NCBI RefSeq assembly: GCF_964355755.1
Contig: NC_092680.1
Location: forward strand, 4,751,001 to 4,815,000
Length of the DNA: 64,000 bases
Origin: Antedon mediterranea
Lineage: Eukaryota > Echinodermata > Crinoidea > Comatulida > Antedonidae
Reading direction: 5' to 3'
Notes under the pieces: model-generated
Database searches by the model: none
Told to the model about the DNA's origin: nothing
What the model saw: only the letters and a program-made list of their open reading frames with translations
Position numbers and translations under genes: made by a program
Shown here: positions 23,759 through 36,089 of the stretch, piece by piece
Layout: every line of letters starts with the position of its first letter
Numbering within the stretch: the stretch's first letter is position 1

Positions 23759-23856
23759 GCTATTGTCGGTTTATACAGGTAAGCTAGGCACGATATAGAC
23801 TACACAAACCAGTAGTGGTGTTAGTAGTCTATGAGTGCTAGCTTACCTGTATAAAC
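23759..23856 (+). repeat. internal complementary region of the DIRS-like element
   Basis: The first 42 bp are the reverse complement of the left end and the next 56 bp of the right end, directly abutted at 23800/23801. This records the joined ends of a circular intermediate. Both junction halves still match the ends closely. Confidence 0.95.
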
Positions 23857-23888
23857 TCCCTCCCGCCGTCCCCGCAGTCAAGTACGCG

Positions 23889-24047
23889 GAAAATGATGAC
23901 GGTGGTACGTTGGTACGTTCCCACATGAGGGCGTGGTTGCGGACGGGTCCATTATAATGCAGGGGTGTTCTAGGAACTTTTCACTTTCGTATCTAAGCCC
24001 TCCCTCTGGAGAGCACGGGCTATTGTCGGTTTATACAGGTAAGCTAG
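23889..24047 (-). repeat. right inverted terminal repeat of the DIRS-like element
   Basis: Reverse complement of 18964-19122. It is followed by a 37-bp end extension (24048-24084, ending GGTTTGTGTA) that the left side lacks. Confidence 0.95.
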
Positions 24048-24084
24048 CACTCATAGACTACTAACACCACTACTGGTTTGTGTA

Positions 24085-25154
24085 ATGTATTGTGTGGTTG
24101 GTTTTTCTTCTTTTTAAGTTTGTACAATGTAAACTGAAAACAATTTATAGAATATTTCAATTGTAATATTTTTGTTTTTCTTTCAATTTGTTCCAATTTA
24201 TCTCACCTCAAATAATTTGATTGTAAAAGCAAAAAGACGTTTCCTGAATCACTGCAAAAATTTGTTTCACTTTACAGATGTCTTGAGATGAGATTAATGC
24301 TAAACTGAAACAAGTACAGTATGCTACCAATAGGATTTGATTTGACTTAAATCTATGCGACACCTAAATTAAAAAATTAAGTGCATTCAGTACATTAAAG
24401 AAAAAAAATTGTATTTTTTTTTCCGTCAAAACCCATCCACCACTGTCAATTACAATAATTACTATGATAGCAGTTTAAACGATTTACAAAAACTAGTGCA
24501 AACTGCAAATAACCTTGCGCAAACCCCCCAAAATCCCTTCTTCAAATCACACTGATTACATTATGACTTTAGTATTACTAATTTTTGTTTAGGGTTTGAC
24601 ATTACTGTACTACAAAAAAAGTTTGGCTCTTTAAACAATTTTTGTTTTGTGAAAAAAGTTTTTTTGGGGAAATTACAGATTTCACCTGTCAAACCTAAAA
24701 AATCCCCTTCCAAACTTTTTCAAACTACTATTACACAACTTTTGACTTGACAATGCAACGTTGAATGTTTGGGTTAAGGTACTTGTTGCTTGCTTGTTGA
24801 AATTACAATGCAGTACTACACACTATGTTTATAGAAAAACAGTAATCCAATTTCCTCCCATATTTAGGTCACTGCAACTTCATGCCAGTTTAAGGGGAAA
24901 TTCCCTTATTTTTTTAGTAATTATTTACTGAAATTTTATTTTTACATGTTGCAAATCCTTTGATCCGAAGAGTTTGATAGAAATTAAAAACTCTATTCAA
25001 AACAACAAAGAAGTTAACCCATATAAATTGCGGTAAGACCCAATTAAATTTTATAGTATTACATTTTTTATTTTTATTTGATGTCTTTTGGCACATGATT
25101 ACCAATAGTAAATTATTCAGATACTGTAGGTGGTAATCCCCCTGATACAGGAGC
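24085..25154. other. AT-rich noncoding stretch, nothing supported
   Basis: No gene or defined repeat seen. Confidence 0.4.
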
Positions 25155-25290
25155 TATTTTGTGAACCAGTTCACCGGGGTAAACCTGCTACTCGTCTTTT
25201 AAAGTGTACACATTTTTTAACTGTGTACATTGGACCTACAGTTTATAGTCCGTAATATCCGAAAAGACTTGTTTTACCACCAGAACCCAT
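25155..25290 (-). mobile_element. SINE fragment, reverse orientation
   Basis: ACCGGGGTAAACC, TTAAAGTGTACACA, ACCTACAGTTTATAGTCC and AAAAGACTTGTTTTACCACC align with the middle of the copies at 34788 and 57855. The tRNA head is not recognisable. Confidence 0.65.
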
Positions 25291-25842
25291 GCCGATGGCT
25301 CTTTAGTTAAGGTAAACAGCAACCTTGCCTTAAGTGCTTGGCAGGGATATCGGCAGTAGTCAAAAGATTCAAATGTTTGTATTACGGTAAACAGTATTTG
25401 GCCATTGGCAACAACCACTTTTTTTTACATAATTCTTTTTTGTATAGCTATAGTAATGAATTATTATTAAATAATATTTAATTACAATTGTATGACTTTA
25501 GTTCAACTTTCTCTTTTTAGCATCCTTGCAAATGCATAATATCACGTTTAAAAATAAAACGTGTTTCATTATACGATTCATTGATTTCTTGATAATGATG
25601 ATCCTGTAGCTATAAAATGTTAATTTGAAATCTTTGGAAGGAATGCTGTAATATTAAATATGTCCACAACAGGGATAATGATATTCAAGATTTTAACATG
25701 TTAACCAGTTCTGTACAGCCTCAAAGCAATTAGTTACATTAATTAGCATAAACCAATCAGTATCAAAGTCAGTACAGTAAACTAAAAGTCTTCTGTGTTT
25801 GTTGGATAATTACATTCTCTAGAGGTGTCACTATATTCTCGA

Positions 25843-26092
25843 GTTGAGTGGCCAATTGGTCAAGGCAATGGCGCCACAACACATACAGGTAGCTATAGTA
25901 TACAATCGGCACAGGTTCAAGTCACTCCTCAACCATTGTTTTTTATGGTAGAACAAGTCTTCTCAGATAAAAATTAAAAAATGGAGGTCCAGTGTACACA
26001 TCTGGCTCGTGTGCACTTTGAAGAACCCAGTACATCTTTCGGAAAAGTAGAGGGTTACTGTACTCCAGTTTACTGGTCCATTCAGCCCCTGC
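25843..26092 (+). mobile_element. tRNA-derived SINE, forward orientation
   Basis: The head resembles a tRNA: an A-box-like AGTGGCCAATTGGTCAAGG at about 25847-25865 and a B-box-like CAGGTTCAAGTC at about 25913-25924. The family body follows: GTAGAACAAGTCTTCTC, GGTCCAGTGTACACATCTGG, GAACCCAGTACATCTTTC and AGAGGGTTACTG. Confidence 0.8.
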
Positions 26093-27187
26093 CGTTGTGG
26101 ACAGACGAATGGCAATTTAGTGGCAGCACTCAACACAAAGAGACGCAATTTGGTGGCAGCACTTGGCACGAAGGGGAGAAGAAAGTTGTGGTTTGTGTTG
26201 TCCAGTAGGCTGCAAGTCGTAGGTTGTTAATATTCCCCCATTTACCATTACAAACTAGAGAGTCAACTAGGTAGTGGTGAAGTGATGCAAACATGGTAGG
26301 ACTCCTCAAAATAGCCGCCATCAGAAATACGATATAGTATTTACTATTTACTGTATAATGTAAAATGTTGTGAAAACTATAATAAATCAGAATACGTAAT
26401 ACGGAAAAATAATCAGTGTACACACAATATTTTATACCACAAACACCTGTATTTAAATTACAGGGTGTCGACAAATAATACACAATTAAATCAAACTTCA
26501 GTATTTAATCATATTATACATTATTATTAAAAATGAATAATTTGTTAATGTTATGTACATTTACAGACAAGCTTGATATGCTCTTCTTTCGTGCTTGACT
26601 GAGTCGTGAGAACAACTTTAAACTGGCGTATGATTCTCAGCCCTTGCTATTCATTCTCCATAGCGGCAGTGCATCATGTTGAGTGATTGATATTTTCTGA
26701 TAGCAATGACAGGTCTTTATCAGTAAACTCCATCTGCTTGAATCATTAAACCATGATCATTTTAATTACAGAAATATAATTATAGAGAAAGTTTATTGAT
26801 CTGGACATCAATTACAATTCATCACTTGACATTATAGACTTTTAATTAGATGTCCAATGTCAATTTTAGTATTAATTAGCTTCAATATTGATGTTATCAT
26901 ATTGACTTCTAGACTACTGTGTATAATTAAACAATATTAATATGAAATCATCAATACATTTCTTTGATTAGAATTTAATGTTATCTTATTATTTGGGATT
27001 GGTGATTGTTACTAAATTATAAGAACTAGACTGCCATGCCAACTCGAACATAATCACTGTTCCATCATTGGAGAGGACTATTTAATGTGGCTACACCAAT
27101 CGGCCAAAAGAAATATGCCTGTTTAAATTCAATCACTCCACTCCCCACCACATATTCCCACCTCACCTCCTGACAACCACATACCAA

Positions 27188-27202
27188 CCCCCCCCCCCCC
27201 CC
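27188..27202 (+). repeat. poly(C) tract
   Basis: A run of about 15 C in a CCCACC-rich stretch, low complexity. Confidence 0.8.
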
Positions 27203-28730
27203 ACATACTCTTTCCCACCTCCCAGTGTAATAATAATGGTAATTATATGTCAATAGCTCTTAATGCTCAACATTTCTTAGCGCTTTACATTACCCTAGTC
27301 ATTAAATAAAATGTTAAAATAAATGTCTGGTTGCATGCATACAAATTGTAAAAACAATAAGATTAATGTTGTAACTAGCTAAGTGGCTTTACAAGAACAT
27401 CTTAAACGAATATTTTCCAATTGTTTATGTTAAAATAGAGGAACTCTTTTTTTCATAACAAAAGATATTATCATGTGACACTGAGTGCCTATTGATGAGC
27501 GATTCACTGCAATGATAACAGTGGGATGAGTATCAAAACTAATAGGCTCGTTTTCTTTCAACTCAAATCTACAAAACCAAATGAATATTTTCACTTAAGG
27601 AGGAAGTCTGTAGGATAAAAAAAAACAAATTTCAGTCAAATTACTTGTGCAGTGATTAAATGCAACGCACGAAAAATGATTATACTGTAATGCTCTATCC
27701 ATCCTATTTTGCCATGGTTACCAGCAGTACATTTCCATGCTTGGTATAGTAAAGCTTTGTGATTTCAAAGCAGTTTGTGTATCTTCACTAAATTGAATTC
27801 AGATTATGTTTCCTTGACTGCTGTTACAAGATTATAGTAGCTTAATTAATTTGAAGTAAAATATAGCATTTGTTTATCCTGGTAGTTTTTAATTAAATTT
27901 TCACTCTCTTCATATGATTAATAAAGTACAATAGGCATATTACTTTCAGGTAATGTTGACCAGATAAAAGAAATTTGCAGCCTGTTTATGTTTTAATTAG
28001 AAATAAGAAAAACATTTTTAATTTATTTATAATTAAATAGCAATCAAAACAATAAATCATAATTGGTAATAATATTATTTAAAGACTTAAAAAAACATGT
28101 TTTTGTAAACAATAAATTGGAATAAATTGTACAGTCAGTTCTGACTTGTAATAAACAATACATTTGGGTTAATAAGATTACTGTTAGTAGCAATGGATGG
28201 CATTTCTGACATGACAAAAAATACTAAACATTTTTATATGATTAATTGGGGCATTATGTATAGCGCCACTTCAACAATCATTGTTGCTACTGGTTTGATC
28301 AAACTGGATGCTATTAATATTAGGTGACATTAAAAAGGCATGCAAAAAAATGTTATTTAAGAATTTTTTTTCAGGGGGACAATACATCTTTAATTATGAG
28401 AAAGACTTCATTGTTGATGTTACTTTGCTTTGCTTCCGTTTTATAAACTGATGTAAAATATTAAGCATCACATCGTCCTTCTCATCATAAGCTGCCTGCT
28501 TACTATTAATACATTAGATTATAAAAATGAAATGATAATATATGTAGATTAAAAGTGATACATTAAAAAGTAGATTGAGTTTCAAAATATAGTGTAACAA
28601 CCTGATTTTGTTCTTTCATTAATGTTCTGTATGTGCAAACATGGAAAGTTATGGATATGTTAAAACTTGAATTAAATGCAGTTTTCAAAAAGCAAAGGTA
28701 ATTGTGAATTTTGTTGAGATTTGATTTAAT
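27203..28730. other. AT-rich noncoding stretch, nothing supported
   Basis: Only scattered homopolymers and AT-rich sequence. Confidence 0.4.
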
Positions 28731-28901
28731 TTCTCTGTCTACGCTATCAAACTTAATGTGACAAACAAATGTAATGTGCCCATATATGGACATGATGATT
28801 TCATATCACTACTGTATTATATTTATGCAGATCACTGCCATATTTGGGCACATCAAGACTATTTTTTGTCAAACTAGTTTGATAATGTACACAGAGATTA
28901 A
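28731..28901 (+). mobile_element. CTCTGTCTACAC-family element (copy 7)
   Basis: Left arm TTTCTCTGTCTACGCTATCA; right arm TTTGATAATGTACACAGAGA. The core TGTGCCCATATATGGACATG is present. Confidence 0.85.
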
Positions 28902-29640
28902 ACTTCTCAATCATTTCTGACTCACTACCAGCTTCAATCTTGTTTTTTTTTGTAATTCTGCCTACCAGATACCTGCTTTTGTTTAAAATGTTTTTATTAA
29001 TAGATTAATTAATATTTCTATAGATCTATGTAATGCAAGATGCAAAAAATAAAATGATAATTTGTTATTAAAAGTAGTATTATAATTATTATTTGCATGG
29101 TGTCGACAACAATTACTGACTCTCTATTAGTTAATATGGTGCTCAACAGGGAACATTTTCGCCAGTGTAGCATAGCAAAAAGCTATACAAAACAACCTTA
29201 GTGCTACACATCTTGAAAATTGTGTAGCAAAAAATACAATACAAAACTATGTTTTTCGATTTAAAAATCAGTTTGATTAGCAATATTGCTAAACAAAATT
29301 TTTAAATGAAATTTTTCCCTGCTCAATATGTTTTTGACATTCTAAACATTAGTTTTAATGTCACAATAGAGTAAACTAGATAAAACTGTAATTGAATTTT
29401 TAAATAGTGAATGTCTACATTATTCTCAAAATAAATAACCCCTGTAGTTTACATGGGACTGTTTCTACTACATAGCTCCGAATAAACCATCTATTTTAAA
29501 ATGAATTTTAAAATTATAATTTTTATATTGACCACATTTCTGCTAGATAATCAAATCATTGGTGTGTCAACGTTTTATTTCAAGTTAAGTTTAGAATATT
29601 CTGTAAAACAATTATAGAAATAAAATAAATGATAGTAGAG

Positions 29641-29990
29641 CATGGTTCCCACTAGCGACGCATCAACGCAAATTGCCATATTCCATCACAAGTCGGAACC
29701 GGCAATGCTGCAAAGTGCTGCAAACAGTCGCTGCAGGAAATCAGTCGCTGCAGGAAATCAGTTTGATTTCACACCACAACGTATAAAAGCAAACAGTAAA
29801 CACACAAGAGAAACAGTATAGTGCGTCCAAGTACTGTATGCAAGGTCAACTAGGACATGGTCAATGTGGCAACTAACGTTGATGCAACCAGTCAGGTTTG
29901 ATTTAAAGCAAACAGGGCCAAGCACAATAATAAGAAGGGAATTTTCTAATACGTTTCGTCTGTTACGTTGCGTCGCTGGTGGGAATCACG
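29641..29990. mobile_element. 350-bp TIR element (GTTCCCACTAGCGACGCA family)
   Basis: The left end CATGGTTCCCACTAGCGACG is matched by the inverted right end (CGTCGCTGGTGGGAATCACG). The interior is noncoding and contains a 16-18 bp direct duplication (AGTCGCTGCAGGAAATC). No clear target duplication is seen; the TIR style resembles nonautonomous hAT elements, but without an 8-bp duplication this is only a suggestion. Confidence 0.75.
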
Positions 29991-31282
29991 TTTTAATATA
30001 AATTTACACTGCATAAGTTCATTCTTAGAGACAGCAAGTTTTAATAATTATTCAGTGTGATAAATTGATTCAATATTGGCTAGAATAGTATAATTCCTAA
30101 AGGTGGTGATTTCCATACCTTACTGTATAGTGTACACAGTAATCAATCATTTTTACTATTTCGTTTTTAATAATGTAGTCTAAACCACCGTCTCATTGGA
30201 CATCGCTGTTAACAGTTCTACTAAAAACTAAACATTATACTACATACCTGGATATGAGCATAGCAATAATAATAATAATAAACTTCTTTCTGGTTAAAAT
30301 ATGGGCAGAGACGCCTGAAATAGCTGTATCATAAAAACTTGGTAATTTCAGATTAGGCCGCTTACGAACCCACTGTAGCAGCAGTGAGTCGCCTACTCAA
30401 AAGAATTGTTTACGAGTTCTTTTATGTACACTTTATATGCGCTGACCAACAAATTTACATTCAATCTGAAGGATAAGGCAATAATGGTATTAATAAAGCA
30501 GGTACCAAATTTGTTTTCATGAATTTTTTTTTGTGGGTCTAGAGGCCACAGAGAATAGTACAATAAATACATAATAAAATAGTTTCACAATTAATTAATA
30601 AACATCGCTTGAATTATTGTAATTAGGTTTTGGCAAAAATAATACAATTTATCTCATTTTTTTTAATTTTCTTCAAATGTTTACCGTTTAGTATCAAATC
30701 AGGCATTCCTTTTCCCTGTATTGTGCTTTATTACGTGACTGGCTCCCAAAATGTAGATTTTAGATAGAACATTAATTAGCATAGGCATTGTTGCTTCATA
30801 AAATATTCATTATACTAAAATGTACTGGTAATATATTTGCATCTCTAGTTCATAAGCATATTTTAATGTTTATTTATGTGAACAAGTTACATCATTTGTT
30901 TTATTAAGCATTTAAACTTCTCACCTTGCTGGCATGACAATGCTTCATTCATATTTTTACATATTAGAAATTTCAGAATGGAATGATTGTACTACTTCGA
31001 CATTATTGAAAGAAGCTATGCTTGAATGTTCCTTAAAGGACTTTTGTCTACATTCTGTATCAAATATCCACTATAAAACATAAAGTTTGTTTACTTACTG
31101 GTACCAGTGTTGTGCTGCAATGAAATAAAATACTTTATGATGCAGTTTGTTATTAAGTATTCATGTGGTAATTTATTGATTTAAATGCAATATTTCATTT
31201 CTCAGGCTAAACAGACATTCAATATTTACCATTAATGGAAATTAATGAATGAGGAAATATAATTATTCAGACAAATTTCATT

Positions 31283-31413
31283 CTGTCCACACTATCAAAC
31301 TTTATGTGACAAAAAAAATGTGATTTGCTCATATACGGACATGATGATATCACTACCATATTGGGCACATCACTTTTTTTTTTTTAATCAAGATAGTGTA
31401 GACAGAGCTTTAA
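31283..31413 (+). mobile_element. CTCTGTCTACAC-family element (copy 8)
   Basis: Left arm TCTGTCCACACTATCAAACT; right arm GATAGTGTAGACAGAGCTTT. The core is slightly deleted. Confidence 0.85.
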
Positions 31414-32717
31414 GCCTTTTATTATGATTTTTACTGTCCACTTTTGCGAATAGTTGCTGTCTTTATCTGTTTGTCCATGGTGACTTCAGTTTTTATACCA
31501 TAATTTTTAAGATAGGTCAAACGAAGTTACTGTAACTGTAGAAAAATGGAACCAAGCTTTAGGGACATTATACAAAAAGTGCCAATTATATTAGCATTTA
31601 TTAAGCGTCATCAAAGTTGAAAATTATGTATAAGAGCTAAACAACATTTTTTATTTTTTTAACTTTCAAACATACATTATACAGCTCAACAATATTAATG
31701 CTGCCATAATATTTATGCAGTTTAGTTAAAATAAAAGGTATGCAAGTGCTATATCCAGGGAATATTAGGGTTTTATTTTGTTTTTAAAGATTGAATAAAG
31801 GCCTTTGTCCAGAAAATACCATTATGAATGATTCAGCAAGATCTTTTTTGAGATCTTTACTAACGATAATCCATTTTGCTAAAGATAATAAATTATATCC
31901 TTGCCATTCTGTACCAAAAATACAATTATAAAACAAACTTATCAACGCCATTCAGTAGTAGTAGGTGTAATCAATGATTTGAATGAATTTGTTTTCTTTT
32001 TCAGACATTCCTAATATCAGAAGTTAAGCACATTGTATTTGAGCACAAGTAGCAAGTTATTGCTTTTATAGGTTAGTTATTTTTACCTTAACTTTTTTTT
32101 TCTGGCAATATTTGACATTTTGTGAAAGTAATGCAATAATATACTTAGGCATGTCTAAAATTGTTTTTTTAACTTTTCACCAATTTGGCAATACAAAATT
32201 TCTTGCTAGCGTTAACCAAGACAGGTGTCTGAAGTAGTAGCTTGATTCACTATTATAGTACATGATAATGATATCACTACATATTTCACATAAATTTAAT
32301 AACATTCTCTCTTTAATACCGACATTGCTAAATGTGTTTACCATCAGTAATTTTGTGCAATTTGTAAGTGTGAGTTATGAGTAAAGATGAAATGTGCGAT
32401 ATGCATGTATTAAAGGGCATACGGCAAATAGAAAATATAAGTTGGCAAGTTTGCTCATGTATGAATTATGAGTTGTGAAGTCCGAATAATGTGATTTGTA
32501 AGTATTAAAGGTCACGTTGTTGCAGATGGAAATTTAGTGAAATTGCAAAGTAAACTTTGAATAATACACGTTGTCATCATAAAAAGGTCACCTTGTAGAA
32601 AATGTAGCTGAACTAGTACTGGTTTGAAGAATAACGTTGTATGGTAGTACAGTAGGTAGAAAGTGGGATGTGTTGCAAAAAGCTTGTGAGTTTTCAAATA
32701 CAGTAGCAATACTTGTT
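31414..32717. other. AT-rich noncoding stretch, nothing supported
   Basis: No gene or repeat recognised. Confidence 0.4.
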
Positions 32718-33196
32718 AAAGCTCTGTCTACACTATCAAACTAGTTTGACAAAAAAGGGTTATGCCCAAATACAGTAGTGATATGCCCAAATATGGTAGT
32801 GATATGCCGAAATACAGTAGTGATATGCCCAAATATGGTAGTGATATGGCCAAATACAGTAGTGATATGCCCAAATATGGTAGTGATATGCCCAAATACA
32901 GTAGTGATATGCCCAAATACAGTAGTGATATGCCCAAATATGGTAGTGATATGGCCAAATACAGTAGTGATATGCCCAAATATGGTAGTGATATGCCCAA
33001 ATACTGTACAGTAGTGATACAGTATGCCCAAATACAGTAGTGATATGCCCAAATATGGTAGTGATGTCCAAATACAGTAGTGATATTCCTATTTATTTTT
33101 ACAGTATGGTACTGGTAGTAATATGACATCATGATGTCCATGGGCACATCACATTTTTTTGTTTACATAAAGTTTGATAGTGTAGAGAGAGCTATA
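32718..33196 (+). mobile_element. CTCTGTCTACAC-family element enlarged by an internal 21-bp minisatellite (copy 9)
   Basis: The left arm AAAGCTCTGTCTACACTATC and the right arm TTTGATAGTGTAGAGAGAGC bracket an array at about 32763-33085. The 21-bp unit is TGATATGCCCAAATA followed by CAGTAG or TGGTAG. About 15 units alternate irregularly between the two variants. The same unit occurs once to three times in the normal-sized copies. The period is a multiple of three, so long frames appear on both strands; none is a gene. Confidence 0.9.
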
Positions 33197-34044
33197 GAGT
33201 AGACTTGAAGTTATTGAGTTGATACATTTTGTAGGCAAGTTATTAAATAAGCAATTTGCAGAGAAAATACAAAGTAAAACATAAGTTGCACAAAGTATGT
33301 GTTGTACAGTAGAAGAACCAAACGACGAACTTTGAACTTTAATACGCATTAGCTTTTTATTTTAAGTTCACCAAGTGTTTGTTGTATCGCACTGTATACA
33401 CACCAATAGAACACAAATGTATAGCAGTTTAATATTAAATCCCATTGGTCATCAAAATGGCTGTTAACGGTCATTAGCAACTGGCCGGTTGTAATTGGCG
33501 GCGCCTTTGTTCTATACAGTTTAATTTTGCTTTGAACATCGGGATGGTGTAGTGTGTTAAACTTAAATGAAGTATAATATTATTGAGATGCAATGGCTTA
33601 CAGTATTTCAAAATCTGGAATTTAAATTATTACTTTGTTCCTCCCACCCCATTCTACAGTAGGCCTATTTACATGCATAATATTACTGTATTAGGCAATG
33701 GTTTGAAAGTAACGCAATTCTATAGAATAGTATTAGTACAGTAGCATTATTAATAGGATTCCATTTTTTTTTCATTAACGAAACATGAATTTTTGAAGTC
33801 CTCGTATAACTCGGTGATTATTTGTTCCTTAAGTTTTTGTTGGATTTTTCCTGGATTTAGTGGGGCCTCGGAAGACAGAGTTTTTACGACAAATTTGCAG
33901 TTTACACACTGGTCTTTTGGTAGTGTGCAGTGACCTTTAGATTGTTATCCGGTGCACCTGACTAGATTTGAGGTTGTTTCGGTTTTCTGGCTGCATCTGC
34001 TGTGTGCTTGAAAATGTTGTAAAAATGGAATTTAAATTTTAAAA
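33197..34044. other. noncoding stretch, nothing supported
   Basis: No exon or repeat seen. A GC-richer patch near 33480-33500 (GGCCGGTTGTAATTGGCGGC) is isolated. Confidence 0.35.
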
Positions 34045-34162
34045 AGTGTGATGTGCCCAAATATGGTAGTTATGTGCCCAAATATAGGTGATTTGATTAC
34101 ATAATGTCCACACATATTACATTTTTTTCGTCACATAAAGTTTGATAGTATACAGAGCTTAA
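34045..34162 (+). mobile_element. CTCTGTCTACAC-family element (copy 10, left arm lost)
   Basis: AAAGTGTGATGTGCCCAAAT, then ATATTACATTTTTTTCGTCA and AAGTTTGATAGTATACAGAG at the right end. Confidence 0.7.
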
Positions 34163-34787
34163 TAAATCCAGCAACATCATCAAAATAGAAAAAACCTAGT
34201 CTGTATAATTTTTAGCTCAGTAGATGATAGGTTTACTTGTGTGTGTGATTGACAAATTGATTTACTGAGTTTAAATGTTTCCGGGACATAGACGTAATGT
34301 AAAGCAGTTGTTTGTATGTCACTAATACAAATGTTAACATTCCACGATACTTTACTATTTTTAAGAGAAACAAAAATGGGAATCATGATCAATAATCAAT
34401 ACACGTCAATACTTTATAGGGTGAACAGGTTACAATTAATGTTGATTTTAATAGGGTATTACATTACAACCATTGCTACACATACTGTACAATAATCCAC
34501 AGGTAAACCATGTGATAATTTTCAATTCCCAGTCCTTTTTTAAATTGCTGGCATTAGATTTGCCAAGCATTTTTTGTGCACTGTATACTGTACCTATTTA
34601 TATTCATCTACTACTAGAGCTACAGTTAGTGTTTCACCATCAAAACAAGTTTATAATACAGCAAGTATTTTTAATTGATATTTTTAATATACTGTATGAG
34701 ACATTTGTATCAGCGCTATTTCATGAAGATCAAAGCACTGACGACTTTATGTTATTACAAATCTTTTCAACAACATTATTCTCCGTC

Positions 34788-35065
34788 CCCTAAGGGTCAC
34801 ATCGTGTCAACGGCAGCCAACTATGGCGCCATTACGTCTGTCCACCACAGTGTGTGTGAACTAGTACACCGGGGTAACCCCTACCCACCTCGAAAGATGT
34901 ACTCGGTTCTTTAAAGTGCACACGAGCAATATGCTTACACTGGACCAATGGTTTATAGTCCTTATCCGAGAAGACCATGAAGCGAGTGAGACTTGAACCC
35001 TTGTCGATGTTGTGGCTATGGATTACGGTTCTACTGTCTTAACCGCTCGGCCACTCACTACTTAA
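34788..35065 (-). mobile_element. tRNA-derived SINE, reverse orientation (best head)
   Basis: Read on the minus strand from 35065: GTGGCCGAGCGGTTAAGACA matches the A-box region of Leu/Ser-type tRNAs, and about 60 nt later AAGGGTTCAAGTCTCAC matches the B box. The body with ACTATAAACCATTGGTCCAG, TAAAGAACCGAGTACATC and GGGTTACCCCGGTGTAC follows. It is the most tRNA-like of the six copies. Confidence 0.85.
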
Positions 35066-35465
35066 TAATATTCATTGAAATTTTCCTCATTTCTCATACC
35101 CACAAACATAATTTTTCAAACTTCAGTAGATTGATAAGTGTAGATAGAGCCTTAAAGGTCATAAGCATTTCCTTATTGCCTACCTTCCTGTATTAAACAT
35201 AATCTTTTTAAAATAGCTACTGTATCACCAAAGAACATAGGTACACTCTTATTGCTCTTTTACCGGACTACTCTGAAAACGTGAAACTCTTCCAAATCTA
35301 AATTGTCTCTTGTCCTCCCATCGGTTCTTTTCAGAAAACTTAAGGCAACATACTGTACAGTACTTGTGTGGATAGTAAAAATTTGATAATAAATGATACA
35401 CGTTTTAAAAATGTTATTTTGAATATAACAGTAGTATAGTTTTATTAGTTGATCAATACTTAACT

Positions 35466-36089
35466 TAATTGGACAGTAAGCCCACCTTGAGTATATAAGC
35501 GCACCTTGGGTATTAGCCCACCTTGGGTATAAGCGCACCTTGGGTACTGTATAAGCGCACCTTGGGTATAAGCCCACCTTGAGTACAGTACAAGGCCACC
35601 TTGGGTAGAAGCCCACCTTGGGAATAAGTGCACCTTGGCTATAAGCCCACCTTGGGTACAAGCCCACCTTGGGTATAAGCGCACCTTGGGTATAAGCCCA
35701 CCTTGGGTATAAGCCCACCTTGGGTACAAGCCCACCTTGGGTATAAGCGCACCTTGGGTATAAGCCCACCTTGAGTACAGTACAAGCCCACCTTGGGTAG
35801 AAGCCCACCTTGGGAATAAGTGCACCTTGGCTATAAGCCCACCTTGGGTACAAGCCCACCTTGGGTACAAGCCCACCTTGGGTATAAGCCCACCTTGGGT
35901 ACAAGCCCACCTTGGGTATAAGCGCACCTTGGATATAAGCCCACCTTGGGTACAAGCCCACCTTGGGTACAAGTCCACCTTGGGTACAAGCCCACCTTGG
36001 GTATAAGCGCACCTTGGGTACTGTACAAGCCCACCTTGGGTATAAGCACACCTTGGGTACAAGCCCACCTTGGATATAAGCCCACTCGC
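35466..36089. repeat. 17-bp minisatellite, about 36 units
   Basis: The unit is CCCACCTTGGGTATAAG with common variants (GCGCACC for GCCCACC; ACAAG for ATAAG). A few units are lengthened by CTGTA or CAGTA. Higher-order order is visible: a block with GAGTACAGTACAAG and GGAATAAGTGCACC recurs about 190 bp apart. Since 17 is not a multiple of three, translation cycles through three peptides every 51 bp and all frames stay open on the minus strand; these are not genes. Confidence 0.95.

Larger units (their letters stand above)
18951..24084 (+). mobile_element. DIRS-like tyrosine-recombinase retrotransposon (full length, inactivated)
   Basis: The order is inverted terminal repeat, gag-like frames, reverse transcriptase with YLDD, RNase H, tyrosine recombinase, internal complementary region, inverted terminal repeat. 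The boundaries come from the internal complementary region: 23759-23800 is complementary to 18951-18992, and 23801-23856 is complementary to 24029-24084. This fits the DIRS1 model, in which that region templates a circular junction. No target duplication is seen, as expected for this order. The element is clearly richer in G+C and CpG than its surroundings. Frames are broken by several stops and shifts, so this copy should not move by itself. Confidence 0.95.

Noticed and set aside
32728-33147. Long frames of MPKYSSD/YLGISLP type on both strands
   Set aside because: They arise from the 21-bp minisatellite, whose period is a multiple of three; the same DNA is an expanded inverted-repeat element.
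34990-35065. Functional tRNA-Leu/Ser gene on the minus strand
   Set aside because: A and B boxes are good, but the acceptor stem does not pair and the SINE body follows directly.
35260-36068. 263- and 202-residue frames of repeated YPRWACTQGG
   Set aside because: All three frames are open because of the 17-bp repeat; no start context or domain supports a gene.
35466-36089. CRISPR-like regular repeats
   Set aside because: Units are contiguous with no unique spacers, and the genome is clearly eukaryotic.
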